64,000 nt of DNA, taken from the NCBI RefSeq assembly GCF_031191185.1, contig NZ_CP133465.1, positions 1,422,001 through 1,486,000 on the forward strand, in the 5' to 3' direction. Position numbers and translations under genes: made by a program. The notes below the pieces were generated by a model. The model was not told the origin of the DNA and ran no database searches. It worked only from the letters and a program-made list of their open reading frames with translations. Position 1 is the stretch's first letter, and each line of letters opens with the position of its first letter. The stretch comes from Prevotella nigrescens. GTDB taxonomy: Bacteria > Bacteroidota > Bacteroidia > Bacteroidales > Bacteroidaceae. Of the stretch, positions 24,110-31,982 are shown in pieces.

Positions 24110-26122
24110 ATGACAAATAAAACCTATGATTTAAAGAAAGATGAACGCTACCTGCAATTATTATCACAATCGTTTCCAACAATTGCAGATGCAAGTACTG
24201 AAATAATAAACTTGCAAGCTATTTTGAATTTACCAAAAGGTACGGAGCATTTTCTGGCTGACATTCACGGAGAGCACGAAGCTTTCCAACATGTATTGAA
24301 GAATGCATCGGGAAATATTAAAAGAAAAGTGAACGAACTTTTTGGTGATACGTTACGTGAATCTGAAAAACGCGATCTTTGTACACTGATTTATTATCCT
24401 GAACAGAAAATAGAATTCGTAAAGAAAGTTGAGGCAGATATAGAAGATTGGTATCATATTGTAATTCATCGTCTTGTTAAGATATGTCGAGATGTATCAA
24501 GCAAATACACAAGATCGAAAGTTCGCAAATCTCTACCAGTGGAGTTTTCATATATTATTCAAGAACTTTTGCACGAGAGTTCCGCCGATAAAGATAAGAC
24601 AGATTATGTCAGTACGATTATTTCTACTATAATATCAACAGGCAGAGCCGATGATTTTATAACAACCATTTGTAATGTCATTCAGCGTCTGGCAATTGAT
24701 AGCCTTCATATTCTTGGCGATATATACGATCGTGGTCCAGGTGCACATGTTGTTATGGATATCCTGAAGAATTATCATACCTGGGACATTACTTGGGGAA
24801 ATCATGATATATTATGGGCTGGGGCATGTGCAGGTAATGATGCTTGTATTTGCAATGTGATAAGAATAGCATTGCGATACGACAATATGGATACTATAGA
24901 AGATGGTTATGGCATAAACCTTATGCAATTGGCTACATTTGCGATGGATGTTTATGGCGATGACCCATGTGTCGAGTTTATGCCAAAGGTAAAACAGCCT
25001 GATACTGTCGACGAAAAGAATATCTTGCTCATAGCGCATATGCATAAGGCTATTAGTGTAATTCAGTTTAAGATTGAAGCACAGTTAATAAAGAAGTATC
25101 CACATTGGAAAATGAATCATCGTTTACTTTATGAAATGATTGACTATAAGAAGGGAACTATCAAGCTGGAAGGCAAAGAATATAAACTAACGTCTTGTAA
25201 CTTTCCTACGATAGATCCTAAAAATCCAGAAATGCTGACACAAGAGGAACAAGCACTAATGGAAAGGCTGCATCATTCGTTTACCGTAAGCGAGAAATTG
25301 CGCGAACACATTTTACTCCAACTGCGCCACGGATGCATGTATAAAGTAGTAAACAACAATTTGCTTTATCATGCTTCAATTCCATTAAATGAAGATGGAA
25401 CATTGCGCAAAGTCGAAATAGAACCTAAAAAGTTTGCCAAGGGAAAAGATTTGCTACATAAATTAGGAACGCTAATAAGATGTGCCTTTCAGACACAAAC
25501 TGATGCAGAAAATAACAAGGAGCGTGAATATGCAATCGATTACTTCCTTTATCTATGGTGTGGTCCTGATAGTCCATTATTCGATAAAGCAGCAATGACC
25601 ACTTTCGAACGCTACTTTATTAAGGAGAAAGAGACTCATCATGAAGAAAAAGGTTTCTACTTCAAATTCAGGGAACGTGAGGACATTGCCGATTTAATCA
25701 TGGAGGAATTTGGTGTAAACAGTGCAACTGGGCACATTATCAACGGACATGTTCCTGTTCATGTAAACAAAGGTGAGAAACCAATTAAAGCTAATGGAAA
25801 GCTAATGGTTATTGATGGAGGTTTCTCAGAAGCTTATCATAAAGAAACAGGAATTGCAGGCTACACACTCATTTACCATTCTCGTGGTTTTGAGCTTGTT
25901 CAGCATGAACCTTTTGCATCAGAAGAAGATGCTATTAAACGTGGGATCGATATCGTGGGTACAACCCAGATAGTAGAATTGAACCAGCGCCGTTTGAAAG
26001 TGGCAGATATGGATAAGGGTACAGAATTGAAGCTCCAAATCGAAGCCTTGGAAGAACTGCTATATGCTTATCGCCACGGTTTCTTGTCGGAAAGTGAAAG
26101 GAAGAATCCTCCGAAAATGTAG
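24110..26122 (+). CDS. fbp: Fructose-1,6-bisphosphatase class III
   Basis: Catalyses the committed gluconeogenic step, fructose-1,6-bisphosphate to fructose-6-phosphate. The 670-residue length and metallophosphatase motifs fit the class III (Firmicutes/Bacteroidetes) enzyme: FLADIHGEHEAF (about 46-57), LGDIYDRGPGAHVVMD (about 205-220), TWGNHDILWAGACAGN, and the late INGHVPVHVNKGEKPIKANG. The ATG at 24110 is preferred over an in-frame TTG at 24104. It follows the glycosyltransferase-like gene by 28 bases and ends the plus-strand run with a terminator at 26142. Confidence 0.95.
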   Translation: MTNKTYDLKKDERYLQLLSQSFPTIADASTEIINLQAILNLPKGTEHFLADIHGEHEAFQHVLKNASGNIKRKVNELFGDTLRESEKRDLCTLIYYPEQKIEFVKKVEADIEDWYHIVIHRLVKICRDVSSKYTRSKVRKSLPVEFSYIIQELLHESSADKDKTDYVSTIISTIISTGRADDFITTICNVIQRLAIDSLHILGDIYDRGPGAHVVMDILKNYHTWDITWGNHDILWAGACAGNDACICNVIRIALRYDNMDTIEDGYGINLMQLATFAMDVYGDDPCVEFMPKVKQPDTVDEKNILLIAHMHKAISVIQFKIEAQLIKKYPHWKMNHRLLYEMIDYKKGTIKLEGKEYKLTSCNFPTIDPKNPEMLTQEEQALMERLHHSFTVSEKLREHILLQLRHGCMYKVVNNNLLYHASIPLNEDGTLRKVEIEPKKFAKGKDLLHKLGTLIRCAFQTQTDAENNKEREYAIDYFLYLWCGPDSPLFDKAAMTTFERYFIKEKETHHEEKGFYFKFREREDIADLIMEEFGVNSATGHIINGHVPVHVNKGEKPIKANGKLMVIDGGFSEAYHKETGIAGYTLIYHSRGFELVQHEPFASEEDAIKRGIDIVGTTQIVELNQRRLKVADMDKGTELKLQIEALEELLYAYRHGFLSESERKNPPKM

Positions 26123-26141
26123 ATAAACCATTTCTAAAAAG

Positions 26142-26196
26142 CTCCTAAGTTTTTTCAAAAGCTCTAAAGTTTTTCATCAAGAACTTAGGAGTTTTT
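26142..26196 (+). terminator. Terminator of fbp transcript
   Basis: CTCCTAAGTT (26142-26151) pairs with AACTTAGGAG (26182-26191), then five T. The 30-base interior repeats a weaker AGCTC-TAAAGTTTTTC version of the same stem, so the hairpin could fold in two ways. Confidence 0.75.
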
Positions 26197-26212
26197 CAAT
26201 TAGTAAAATGCA

Positions 26213-26941
26213 ATGAAAAAGTTATTGAAAACTTTAGCTCTGCTGGCATTCATAGTGTTTTCTCTAAACTGCCAGGCACGAAAAAAAACTCATTCTGGTA
26301 TTCCTAAATGGATTGTATCTAAGACAAAGGGGACGAAGGTTGCCAGGATTAATGCCGATTTCTCAGCGATATTGACTGATGACCGAGTACAATTTATTGG
26401 TTTTATCGGCTCTGACTATCAGAACCTCAAGGTATCTTTACAGAAGGTTTCCAAGCAGGACAATACACGATACAATGTTTCTGGAATATCTGTTGTAAGG
26501 GGAAACCGTTGTCATTTCAAGGGAACAATCAGTATAATAGCCAACAGAGAGTTCGTGAAGCCAACTTATGGGATTGATGATTCCATGAAAGGAAAGTTCA
26601 AAAGACGTGGCTGTTGCATTGCAAAATACAACTTGAAAGAGAATGTGGACGAGAAAGGTGGTGGCTGTTTCACGGGCTACCTGCTTTTCTTTTGGTACGA
26701 AACGAAGCAGGGTACTATTATGTATGACGATATAGACGACTATTCCGATTCGTATTGCAATAATCTTTATTCAGGAACATGGCAGAGTTATAAGACGAAA
26801 AAGCGTAAGCCGTGTGCGTGGGGGCAATACAGGATCCCAAATAGTGGCGACCTTGATATAGGTGCAGCCGAGTTTTCTGTCAATCCGAAATATTTGCAAA
26901 ATGGTTGGCAGGAAAGTGATGAAAGTCCAAGTTTTCCATAA
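26213..26941 (+). CDS. Secreted protein of unknown function
   Basis: The 242-residue protein has a signal peptide (MKKLLKTLALLAFIVFSLNC, cleavage near QA-RKK at about 22). The Cys at 20 is not in a good lipobox, so I favour ordinary secretion. The mature part is basic, with several Cys (RGCCIAKYN, GGGCFTGYL, YCNNLY, PCAWGQYR) and a Trp/Gly-rich centre; it reads like a compact beta-sheet protein. The last part (CAWGQYRIPNSGDLDIGAAEFSVNP) might be a small repeat. No family recognised. It begins 17 bases after the fbp terminator; I see no -7 box there, so its promoter is unclear. Confidence 0.65.
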   Translation: MKKLLKTLALLAFIVFSLNCQARKKTHSGIPKWIVSKTKGTKVARINADFSAILTDDRVQFIGFIGSDYQNLKVSLQKVSKQDNTRYNVSGISVVRGNRCHFKGTISIIANREFVKPTYGIDDSMKGKFKRRGCCIAKYNLKENVDEKGGGCFTGYLLFFWYETKQGTIMYDDIDDYSDSYCNNLYSGTWQSYKTKKRKPCAWGQYRIPNSGDLDIGAAEFSVNPKYLQNGWQESDESPSFP

Positions 26942-27087
26942 CGTTATCACTGGAAAGTAACGATTTCTTAATAGTGATTCATAAAATACGTACCAAATTC
27001 TCGGTTTCAGCAAATGTTTAAAGCGAAGTTTCTTCTCTATTTTCAGCTCTGGAATACAATGCAATCTACACCGCTTTTGGTAGAAGG

Positions 27088-28353
27088 TTATTCGCCCGAC
27101 GATCTGTGTTCTAACACTGCTACTCCTTCTTGATAGCGGTCGTATTGTTCCTCTATAATTTTCTTAAAACCTTTAAGCCCGAAATAGTTGTTGCGCTTTA
27201 TAAATGCCATGAAGCCTTTATCGTAATAGAGAGAAGCTCCGAACGAATTGCAATCGCATGGAGTTCCAATACATTTCTCGTACATCAGTCCGTAATAATA
27301 TCCTACGTATGCAGCAATCTTGTATCGTTCCTCTATTGTTAAGTCTTTGTAATTGGGCTTGTATTTAATATCTAAAACCTCATCGAGATATTGGTCTACT
27401 ATACAAAAGTAATTGTTTTCTTCGTTTGCATGGCGTAACATATATTTTAATAGTCCTTCATGAATAAGCAACTTCTTGTTTATTCCTTTTCCTGCAAACA
27501 ATTCCTTGTAATCGTCAGTAAACGGAATCATGTCTTTCCTCTTTATAACCTTGTCTATCATCATCTTGTTGATTGCGTCCGACTTGTCGTAGCCGTAATC
27601 TTCGAACAGATTCTCTAAGAAGTTGTCGTTTTTCTTCAACCAATTGAATGCAACCTTACTGTCGTGGAAGATAAATTCGTTGATATAGTATGTTGGATCG
27701 AAATATTCGTGATCATACTCTAACTTGCCTTTCTTTGCGTAGTATTCTGAGTCTTCTCCGTCAATTTCTCCCATACCTTCCACTCCTACTACCTGACCGA
27801 TGGAGGGGAATGTCATTAGAAAGTTATACTTGGGGAAGAAGATAGTTTTATACCAAAAGAAAGTTGGTTGTTCGTAACTTTCAGCAGCAAAGCTCAACTT
27901 TTGTTCTGCTCGTCCGGTTGGATTTCCGTCTTTATAGATATATCTGCGGAAACCATATTTGCTAAGTGTAGCGTTGTCTGCCGTTATATCTATGTTGAAG
28001 TATTTCTTAATGGCACGTTGTGCTTCCTCTGTGCTGACCGGCTGAAAACCGAACTTTAAGAGTGCGTCGTAACACAGTTCGGCTGCAATATCAACATATT
28101 TCTCTTGCTTGGCAGGTGGCATTACCATGATTCCATCTAATCCTACGTCGATAAAGTCTAAGTAAAACTGCCTTATTTGCTTCTCGTAGAAACGCAGCAG
28201 ATTCTTCTTGCCTTGTTTTTTGTCAGCTGGTTTCGTGGCTTGAACTACTTTCGTTGTTCTTGTCTGCTTCTCTTGCTTTTTACAGCTGCTTCCTATTATT
28301 ATCAGGAGCAGTGCAATCAGATAGTACTGTACTTGTCTTATGCTTTTCTTCAT
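27088..28353 (-). CDS. Large lipoprotein of unknown function
   Basis: The 421-residue protein starts with a lipoprotein signal, LIALLLIIIGSSC with the lipid Cys at about residue 24, then a Lys/Gln-rich linker (KKQEKQTRTTK) and a globular part rich in Tyr, Phe and Asp. I see no known motif; two Cys close together (CIGTPCDCNSF) lie near the C-terminus. It converges on the unknown secreted protein at 26941 with 146 bases between, in which I see nothing beyond AT-rich sequence. Expressed alone, 58 bases downstream of the HU-family gene's stop, so read-through from it is possible. Confidence 0.7.
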   Translation of the reverse strand: MKKSIRQVQYYLIALLLIIIGSSCKKQEKQTRTTKVVQATKPADKKQGKKNLLRFYEKQIRQFYLDFIDVGLDGIMVMPPAKQEKYVDIAAELCYDALLKFGFQPVSTEEAQRAIKKYFNIDITADNATLSKYGFRRYIYKDGNPTGRAEQKLSFAAESYEQPTFFWYKTIFFPKYNFLMTFPSIGQVVGVEGMGEIDGEDSEYYAKKGKLEYDHEYFDPTYYINEFIFHDSKVAFNWLKKNDNFLENLFEDYGYDKSDAINKMMIDKVIKRKDMIPFTDDYKELFAGKGINKKLLIHEGLLKYMLRHANEENNYFCIVDQYLDEVLDIKYKPNYKDLTIEERYKIAAYVGYYYGLMYEKCIGTPCDCNSFGASLYYDKGFMAFIKRNNYFGLKGFKKIIEEQYDRYQEGVAVLEHRSSGE

Positions 28354-28411
28354 TCTATCTTAGTTTTTATGTTCCAATGTTTTATATGATAGAACCAATA
28401 AGGAATAGTTT

Positions 28412-28849
28412 TCATTTAGAGATTTGTTTCTTCTTCGTCTTCTTTGTAGAGGCTTCCACTCGTTTGTAGCTTACGTCCTTTAGCGTGAAGTATTGCTTCG
28501 AAGGTGTAAGTCGCACAACGGGTTTTGTGATGTGAATAATAGGTCTAAATTCTTCTTTACCTTTCTCCACGATCTTGCTTTTAAACGAAGGAGAAAGCGT
28601 GCCGATGTCGCCATATTCTACAATGTCGCCGTTTTCTACATGCTGTTTTGCTATTTCGGCAGCAAGTCGCAGCACGGCTTCTACTTCTGCTCCCGTGAAT
28701 GTGGTGGCATATGCCACTTCGTTGCAGAAGTTGCGGTGAGCTATACGCTTGCGACCTGTGGGACGTGCCTGAAGTACTATCTTTCCAGCCATCTTTCCGA
28801 TGACTGCCTTGCGCTCGGTGAGCGAGTAAGTTAATGGTCTGTTTGCCAT
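28412..28849 (-). CDS. HU-family DNA-binding protein
   Basis: The 145-residue protein matches the Bacteroidetes HU-family proteins: an N-terminal arm (TYSLTERKAVIGKMAGKIVL), helices (FCNEVAYATTFTGAEVEAVLRLAAEIAKQHVENG), the DIVEYGDIGTLSPSF turn and then the beta-arm region, ending in a Lys-rich tail (KRVEASTKKTKKKQISK). It is longer than true HU (90 residues) and is probably a specific regulator rather than a general nucleoid protein; this is inference. Its promoter holds a palindrome unit of array C between its boxes, which suggests autoregulation. Probably first gene of a transcript that could include the lipoprotein downstream. Confidence 0.85.
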   Translation of the reverse strand: MANRPLTYSLTERKAVIGKMAGKIVLQARPTGRKRIAHRNFCNEVAYATTFTGAEVEAVLRLAAEIAKQHVENGDIVEYGDIGTLSPSFKSKIVEKGKEEFRPIIHITKPVVRLTPSKQYFTLKDVSYKRVEASTKKTKKKQISK

Positions 28850-28951
28850 AGTCTTTCTGTATAAAATTTATCCCTTCTGATATGCTTTTTCGTAAACCGT
28901 CAGAGTGAAGGATTGTCTCTGCCGTCGAAGTGTTTCTAATGTTTCTGACTG

Positions 28952-28983
28952 CAAAATTACATAGAAATGATGTCATTTCCAAA
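28952..28983 (-). promoter_or_regulatory. Promoter of HU-family gene with a palindrome in its spacer
   Basis: On the minus strand TTTG (plus 28980-28983), a 20-base spacer, and TAATTTTG (28952-28959). The spacer holds AAATGATGTCATTT (28965-28978), the nearest unit of array C. A protein on it would block RNA polymerase directly. The leader would be about 95 bases. Confidence 0.75.
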
Positions 28984-29110
28984 TTAATATAACATTATTT
29001 TCAGAAAAATATGATGTCATATCTTGAAAAATATGATGTCATATTTTATAGAGCATGACGTCATATATCATGAAATATGATATCATATTTTTCTAAATAT
29101 GATGACAGTA
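28965..29110. repeat. Tandem palindrome array C, 22-bp period
   Basis: Dyads with an ATATGATGTCATAT core start at 29009, 29031, 29053, 29075 and 29097, each exactly 22 bp apart; the middle ones are GCATGACGTCATAT and ATATGATATCATAT, the last (ATATGATGACAGTA) is imperfect. A further dyad at 28965, 44 bp before the first, is in phase, with a degraded slot at 28987. The array lies upstream of the HU-family gene and no gene starts inside it. Confidence 0.9.
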
Positions 29111-29214
29111 TCCTCAATAAATTGTGGAAAAACACTTAATAAGTGATAGGGGTGTGCCGTCTTTTGTAGAGAAATACATTTTGCAGAGTGAACTTCGCTG
29201 CGCTGTTCTGACAC

Positions 29215-29253
29215 GAAAAAAGGGCGTGCCAAAAAACAAGATTGGCACGCCCT
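29215..29253 (-). terminator. Terminator of folA transcript
   Basis: AGGGCGTGCCAA (29221-29232) pairs with TTGGCACGCCCT (29242-29253), a 12-bp stem with a 9-base loop. Read on the minus strand it is followed by six T, so it ends the folA transcript. The reverse sense lacks a T-run. Confidence 0.85.
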
Positions 29254-29278
29254 ATAGGCTATCTCTGAAGTTTATTCT

Positions 29279-29788
29279 TTATGTTTTGTTACTGTCTGTT
29301 CTGTTTCTCCTTACATAATCAACATAGGTGTAGGCTGGGGTGTCGGCAGTTGCGGGTCGTTCTTCCTTGGTTTCTATCTGCCATGTTCCGTCGTCGTATT
29401 CGGGGAAGAAGACGTCGGCGTGGGGCGGAACGGCATCTATTTCGGTCAGATACAGTCGGTTGGCAACCGCCAGACCTTCTTTGTAGAGGCTTGCTCCGCC
29501 TATGATGAAGGCTTCTTCGTTGTCGGCTATGTGCTTCAGGGCTTCGCTGAGCGAGGTGTAGACATCGCAACCGGGAAAATTGGTTTCGGTGCGGCTCAGT
29601 ACGATGTTTCTGCGATTGGGCAATGCGCCTTTCGGAAGCGAGTGGAATGTGCGCCGCCCCATGATGACGGTGTGCCCTGTGGTGAGCTGTCTGAACCTGC
29701 GCAGGTCTTCTTTGATGAAGTAGACCATGTCGCCGTTGTAGCCGATGGCGCGGTTTCTTGCCACTGCTGCTATGATGTTTATCTTCAT
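29279..29788 (-). CDS. folA: Dihydrofolate reductase
   Basis: Reduces dihydrofolate to tetrahydrofolate with NADPH. The 169-residue cytoplasmic protein shows MKINIIAAVARNRAIGYNGDMVYF, RRFRQLTTGHTVIMGRRTF, AFIIGGASLYKEGL and LYLTEIDAV, all family marks in normal order. It lies 24 bases downstream of thyA, whose reaction makes the dihydrofolate it recycles, so they form the classic pair. Base composition of this pair is visibly more GC-rich at third positions than its neighbours. The strong terminator at 29215-29253 ends the run. Confidence 0.95.
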   Translation of the reverse strand: MKINIIAAVARNRAIGYNGDMVYFIKEDLRRFRQLTTGHTVIMGRRTFHSLPKGALPNRRNIVLSRTETNFPGCDVYTSLSEALKHIADNEEAFIIGGASLYKEGLAVANRLYLTEIDAVPPHADVFFPEYDDGTWQIETKEERPATADTPAYTYVDYVRRNRTDSNKT

Positions 29789-29812
29789 GTTCGTTGTGTT
29801 CTTTTGTATGAT

Positions 29813-30607
29813 TTATACCGATACTTCGGCTGCTATGTGCGGATATGGGTTGTAGTCGGTCAGTTCGAAGTCTTCGTATCTGAATTCGAAGATGCTTTTC
29901 ACGTCCGGATTTATTTTCATTTTCGGCAGTGGGCGCGGCGTGCGTGTAAGTTGCAGCTTTGCTTGTTCCAGGTGGTTCAGGTACAAGTGTGTGTCGCCCG
30001 TTGTGTGTATGAAGTCGCCTGCTTCGAACCCTGTAACCTGCGCCATCAACTGCAGCAGCAACGCGTAGGAAGCGATGTTGAACGGCACGCCGAGAAATGT
30101 ATCTGCCGAACGCTGGTAGAGCTGAAGTGAGAGTTTGCCGTTGGCTACATAGAACTGGAACAAACAATGGCAAGGAGGCAGTGCCATATCGTCTACTTCT
30201 GCTGGGTTCCAAGCCGTAACAAGCATACGGCGGGAGTTCGGATTGTTGTGCAACGTGTCTACAACCTGTTGAATTTGGTCGATAGTTCCCCCTTTATAGT
30301 CTGGCCACGACCGCCATTGATGTCCATAGACAGGCCCAAGCTCGCCGTTTTCGTCTGCCCATTCGTTCCATATTCTTACCCCATGTTCTTGCAGGAACTT
30401 CACGTTTGTATCGCCTTTCAAGAACCATAGCAACTCGTAGATAATGCTTTTCAGGTGAAGTTTCTTCGTTGTGAGAAGCGGAAAGCCGTCCTTCAGGTTG
30501 AAACGCATTTGGTGTCCGAACACAGACAGTGTGCCTGTTCCTGTGCGGTCGCCTTTCTGCACACCTTCGGTTACGATGCGATGGAGTAGGTCGAGATATT
30601 GTTTCAT
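29813..30607 (-). CDS. thyA: Thymidylate synthase
   Basis: Makes dTMP from dUMP with methylene-THF as donor. The 264 residues are the standard ThyA length: [26 protein letters not shown], catalytic Cys in [13 protein letters not shown] (about 146), NIASYALL, and C-terminal [10 protein letters not shown]. It is 8 bases downstream of the rRNA methyltransferase gene and 24 bases before folA, so nucleotide synthesis genes ride on a long minus-strand run that starts at DUF308. Confidence 0.96.
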   Translation of the reverse strand: MKQYLDLLHRIVTEGVQKGDRTGTGTLSVFGHQMRFNLKDGFPLLTTKKLHLKSIIYELLWFLKGDTNVKFLQEHGVRIWNEWADENGELGPVYGHQWRSWPDYKGGTIDQIQQVVDTLHNNPNSRRMLVTAWNPAEVDDMALPPCHCLFQFYVANGKLSLQLYQRSADTFLGVPFNIASYALLLQLMAQVTGFEAGDFIHTTGDTHLYLNHLEQAKLQLTRTPRPLPKMKINPDVKSIFEFRYEDFELTDYNPYPHIAAEVSV

Positions 30608-30615
30608 GCTGTTGT

Positions 30616-31962
30616 CTATATTAGAATGATTTGTTCATTGGGAATATGGCTGCTTTTAATGCGCCATTTTTGTGGATAAAGATTGTTGGCACGGTTGCCG
30701 AGATTATTGGCGAAACCGAGCGCATAGCCACGATATACAAGCGTAACGATGCCTTTGGGAGCAGTTGTTGGCAGCACGATGGCTTCGTGGCGCAGATATT
30801 TTATCGCCGTGTCGTAGTCTATTTCTACATCAGCAAAGGCACTTCTGTCGCCATTTTCCGAGAGTGCCAGACTGTGGTCGGGTATTATTTTCTTGCCTTT
30901 CGTAGTGCCTTGCTTTACTCCGTGTGCCATAACTTTCAGCTTCTTGTTGGCTTCTGCTACAAGTTTCTCTGCATTTGGCTCAAGGTTTGTGCTTGTTCCA
31001 CCTTTTTTTATAATGGCCATGAACAAGCCTTCGCCCTGTGTAAAACCTGGAATGAACCGATAAACAGGGAATGGTTCGCCTGCTTTCAAAGGGTTTTCAA
31101 TGAGCGACCCCGTTATGTTCCAAGTCTTTTCTGTTGGTACTTCCAATAGTTCTGCGTCGTATTCGCTCAATATCCACGCTATGTTTTCTTCGTTTTCGTG
31201 CGCGTTGAACGTACAAGTGGAATAGATAAGCAGTCCTCCTGGCTTCAGGTTGTCCCATATATCTGCTATAATGGTGCGTTGTAGTTGCCAACAGTTTGCT
31301 ACATTTTGTTCGCTCCATTCAGCGATAGCCTGTGGGTCTTTGCGAAACATACCTTCGCCAGAGCAAGGTACATCGGCTACAATCACGTCGAAAGCGAGTT
31401 TTGTTTTCTTGTAATCTCTTGGGTAATTGTTGGTAACAACCACGTCAGAGTGCCCGAACTTCTGCACATTTTCTGCTAAAATCTGTGCACGTTTATTTAT
31501 TGGCTCGTTGGAAAATACGATGCTGCCTTCTGCAATTGCCGTCCGTGCGCAGGTGGTTTTGCCTCCGGGGGCTGCACAAAGGTCGAGTAGGGCAACAGGT
31601 CTTTTTACCAAATAGCGCAAGACATGCGAGAGAAACATCGACGAAGCCTCTTGAACATAATATGCTCCTGCATGGAATAGCGGGTCGAACGTAAAGTTGG
31701 GGCGTGCATTCAGATAGAAACCTTCCTTGCACCAAGGCACGGGAATGGGCGCAAAGCTATCGGTTACTTTTGTTGTTTTGCTCGTTTTAAAAGGGTTTAG
31801 ACGTATGCTGACGGAAGAAGGCTGCTGCAATCCTTTGCAAAAAGCGTTGTAGCGTTCCTCTCCAAACAGTTTTTTTGTGTAAACTTCAAAAGCCGTTGGC
31901 AAAGTAGTTCCAACGACTTCTTGGTTTAAAATGGTTTCAATAGCTTGCTTATTCTCGCTCAT
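30616..31962 (-). CDS. rRNA (cytosine-C5) methyltransferase, RsmF/RsmB type
   Basis: The 448-residue cytoplasmic enzyme methylates cytosine in rRNA with S-adenosylmethionine. Motifs: SAM site [16 protein letters not shown] (about 124-138), [19 protein letters not shown] with the PCSGEG Cys (about 190-208), and [19 protein letters not shown] with the second catalytic Cys (about 250). The C-terminal RNA-binding extension (from about 310) resembles RsmF more than RsmB, since there is no NusB-like N-terminus. Some Bacteroidetes annotate it as a Nop2/Sun protein. It is 20 bases after the PorE-like gene and 8 before thyA. Confidence 0.88.
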   Translation of the reverse strand: MSENKQAIETILNQEVVGTTLPTAFEVYTKKLFGEERYNAFCKGLQQPSSVSIRLNPFKTSKTTKVTDSFAPIPVPWCKEGFYLNARPNFTFDPLFHAGAYYVQEASSMFLSHVLRYLVKRPVALLDLCAAPGGKTTCARTAIAEGSIVFSNEPINKRAQILAENVQKFGHSDVVVTNNYPRDYKKTKLAFDVIVADVPCSGEGMFRKDPQAIAEWSEQNVANCWQLQRTIIADIWDNLKPGGLLIYSTCTFNAHENEENIAWILSEYDAELLEVPTEKTWNITGSLIENPLKAGEPFPVYRFIPGFTQGEGLFMAIIKKGGTSTNLEPNAEKLVAEANKKLKVMAHGVKQGTTKGKKIIPDHSLALSENGDRSAFADVEIDYDTAIKYLRHEAIVLPTTAPKGIVTLVYRGYALGFANNLGNRANNLYPQKWRIKSSHIPNEQIILI

Positions 31963-31982
31963 TATTATCTCTGTTCAGATGC

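Noticed and set aside
28965..29110. CRISPR array
   Set aside because: The units repeat every 22 bp with almost no unique spacer, there are too few, and no cas gene is nearby. The same holds for the other arrays.
29319..30212. Minus-strand frame of 297 codons rich in Arg and His
   Set aside because: It spans folA and thyA in a different phase, has extreme composition and arises from their high GC content.
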